From Auanema rhodensis (lineage: Eukaryota > Nematoda > Chromadorea > Rhabditida > Rhabditidae), in assembly GCA_964057225.1 (NCBI GenBank), contig OZ059897.1, forward strand, positions 3,534,001 through 3,598,000: DNA of 64,000 bases, read 5' to 3'. The position numbers and the translations under genes were made by a program. Positions 63,883-64,000 of the stretch are shown one piece after another (the stretch's first letter is position 1; each line of letters starts with the position of its first letter). Under the pieces are notes generated by a model. It was not told where the DNA came from and ran no database searches. It saw only the letters and a list, made by a program, of their open reading frames with translations.

Positions 63883-64000
63883 TTTGTGAAATTATTTAGA
63901 AATTGTTCGGGAAAATTTTTGTCAAAATGTTTTTGGAAGCAATGTTGAGTGTACATGGGAACTCAACATACACTAATGCATTATTTTTCAAACGATCATA
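63883..64000. repeat. Truncated final monomer (118 bp)
   Basis: Starts at TTTGTGAAAT and runs to the window edge. It carries AAATTGTTCGG, the N marker. The array clearly continues beyond the window. Confidence 0.95.

Larger units (their letters stand above)
1..64000. repeat. Satellite DNA array, 351-bp monomer, 182 full copies plus a partial
   Basis: The same 351-bp sequence repeats head to tail from the first to the last base, always in the same orientation. Taking TTTGTGAAAT as the arbitrary unit start, units begin at 1, 352, 703 and 1055, then every 351 bases up to 63533, and a last one begins at 63883. Base composition of the first unit is about 32% G+C. Units of different classes differ at roughly 10-18 sites (about 3-5%), while units of the same class are nearly identical. 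Nothing interrupts the array: no transposon, inversion, microsatellite or unique spacer. A long, single-orientation, AT-rich array with higher-order structure is typical of eukaryotic constitutive heterochromatin. Centromeric or pericentromeric location is inference; the sequence alone does not prove it. The host taxon is not identifiable by reading. Confidence 0.98.

Noticed and set aside
1-64000. CRISPR array
   Set aside because: CRISPR repeats are about 23-50 bp and separated by unique spacers. Here the 351-bp units abut directly and there are no spacers or cas genes.
1-64000. Transposon-derived tandem repeats or LTRs
   Set aside because: No reverse transcriptase, transposase, primer-binding site, terminal inverted repeats or target-site duplications are visible, and no internal sequence separates the units.
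1-64000. tRNA, rRNA or other structured RNA genes
   Set aside because: The short dyads in the monomer do not form a cloverleaf, and nothing resembles rRNA or its spacers. Transcription of the satellite is possible but not shown by sequence.
1-64000. Telomeric repeat array
   Set aside because: The period is 351 bp. There are no short G-rich telomere units such as TTAGG or TTTAGGG in tandem.
1-64000. Known family assignment such as primate alpha satellite, the Drosophila 359-bp repeat or a named beetle satellite
   Set aside because: The length resembles some insect satellites, but I recognise no sequence match to alpha satellite or to the Drosophila repeat as I remember them. A database search is needed to assign a taxon.

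Overview
The whole 64 kb window is one uninterrupted, head-to-tail satellite DNA array. The monomer is 351 bp and about 32% G+C (111 G or C in the first 351 bases). There are 182 complete copies plus a final 118-bp piece, all in the same orientation. I see no unique sequence, gene, RNA gene, transposon insertion, inversion or non-repeat spacer. No open reading frame exceeds 76 codons, and every one is a by-product of the repeat. The window is eukaryotic heterochromatin, plausibly centromeric or pericentromeric. I cannot name the taxon: AT-rich satellites of 320-400 bp occur in many insects and plants, and I recognise no specific family here.

Monomers fall into classes set by a small group of diagnostic sites, and between-class difference is roughly 3-5% by eye. 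Labels used below: A (GTTAACTT, GAGATG, CTTCGTC; A2 has GAGAAAAGG; A3 has CTTTGTCTTGAG), B (CCGA, GCTAGC, GAATTTA, CTTCGCC), C (CTCAT, ATTATC, GAATTG, ATTTTTC; C3 also has AACTATG), D (TTAGCTT, GAAATG, AATAAC, CTTCGTC; D2 has TTAACTT), E (CCGA, GCTAGC, CTTAGTC, GGAAACTG), F (like E but CAGA, TTAGCTT), G (TTAGCTT, ATAGG, AAAAAC, ATTCGTC), H (CCGA, CATCTTCGTC, TTCAGAA), I (TTAGCTT, AATAAC, ATTCGTC), J (CTTGTAAAAAGG, CGGCAAAA), K (GGAATCCAAAA, TGTAAAATT), L (TTAGCTT, GAAATG, AAAAAC, ATTCGTC, ATATATG), M (ATCTTCTTCGTC), N (TTAACTT, ATAGG, AAAAAC, ATTCGTC, often AAATTGTTCGG), P (CACATATATCC, TTTTCCGTTG, TTCAGAA).

Layout by class order: 1-5.46 kb is mixed and contains a short dimer repeat. 5.46-10.7 kb holds three copies of a five-monomer higher-order repeat (C-D-A-B-D2, 1,755 bp). 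10.7-14.2 kb is mixed. 14.2-22.3 kb holds J, K, C3, L, M, N and P monomers with several local duplications of 351, 702, 1,404 and 1,755 bp. 22.3-28.6 kb holds an eight-monomer repeat (2,808 bp). 28.6-58.35 kb is the most ordered part: a twelve-monomer repeat (E-H-F-G-A-B-I-A-B-C-D-A, 4,212 bp) with expanded and contracted versions of 16, 12, 9, 11, 16 and 12 monomers. On top of that, about 39.0-48.5 kb and 48.5-58.35 kb are two adjacent copies of a ~9.5-9.8 kb block. 58.35-64 kb returns to the J/K/C3/L/M/N/P monomers of 14-21 kb, at a main offset of exactly 42,120 bp.

Two things stand out. Spacing is almost perfectly conserved: 178 consecutive monomers (1055-63532) keep an exact 351-bp period, with one 1-bp insertion before them and one 1-bp deletion after, both in homopolymer runs. 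Hybrid monomers also let several unequal exchanges be placed within about 13-15 bases. Class assignments and block edges were made by eye; a self dot-plot and a monomer phylogeny would refine them.
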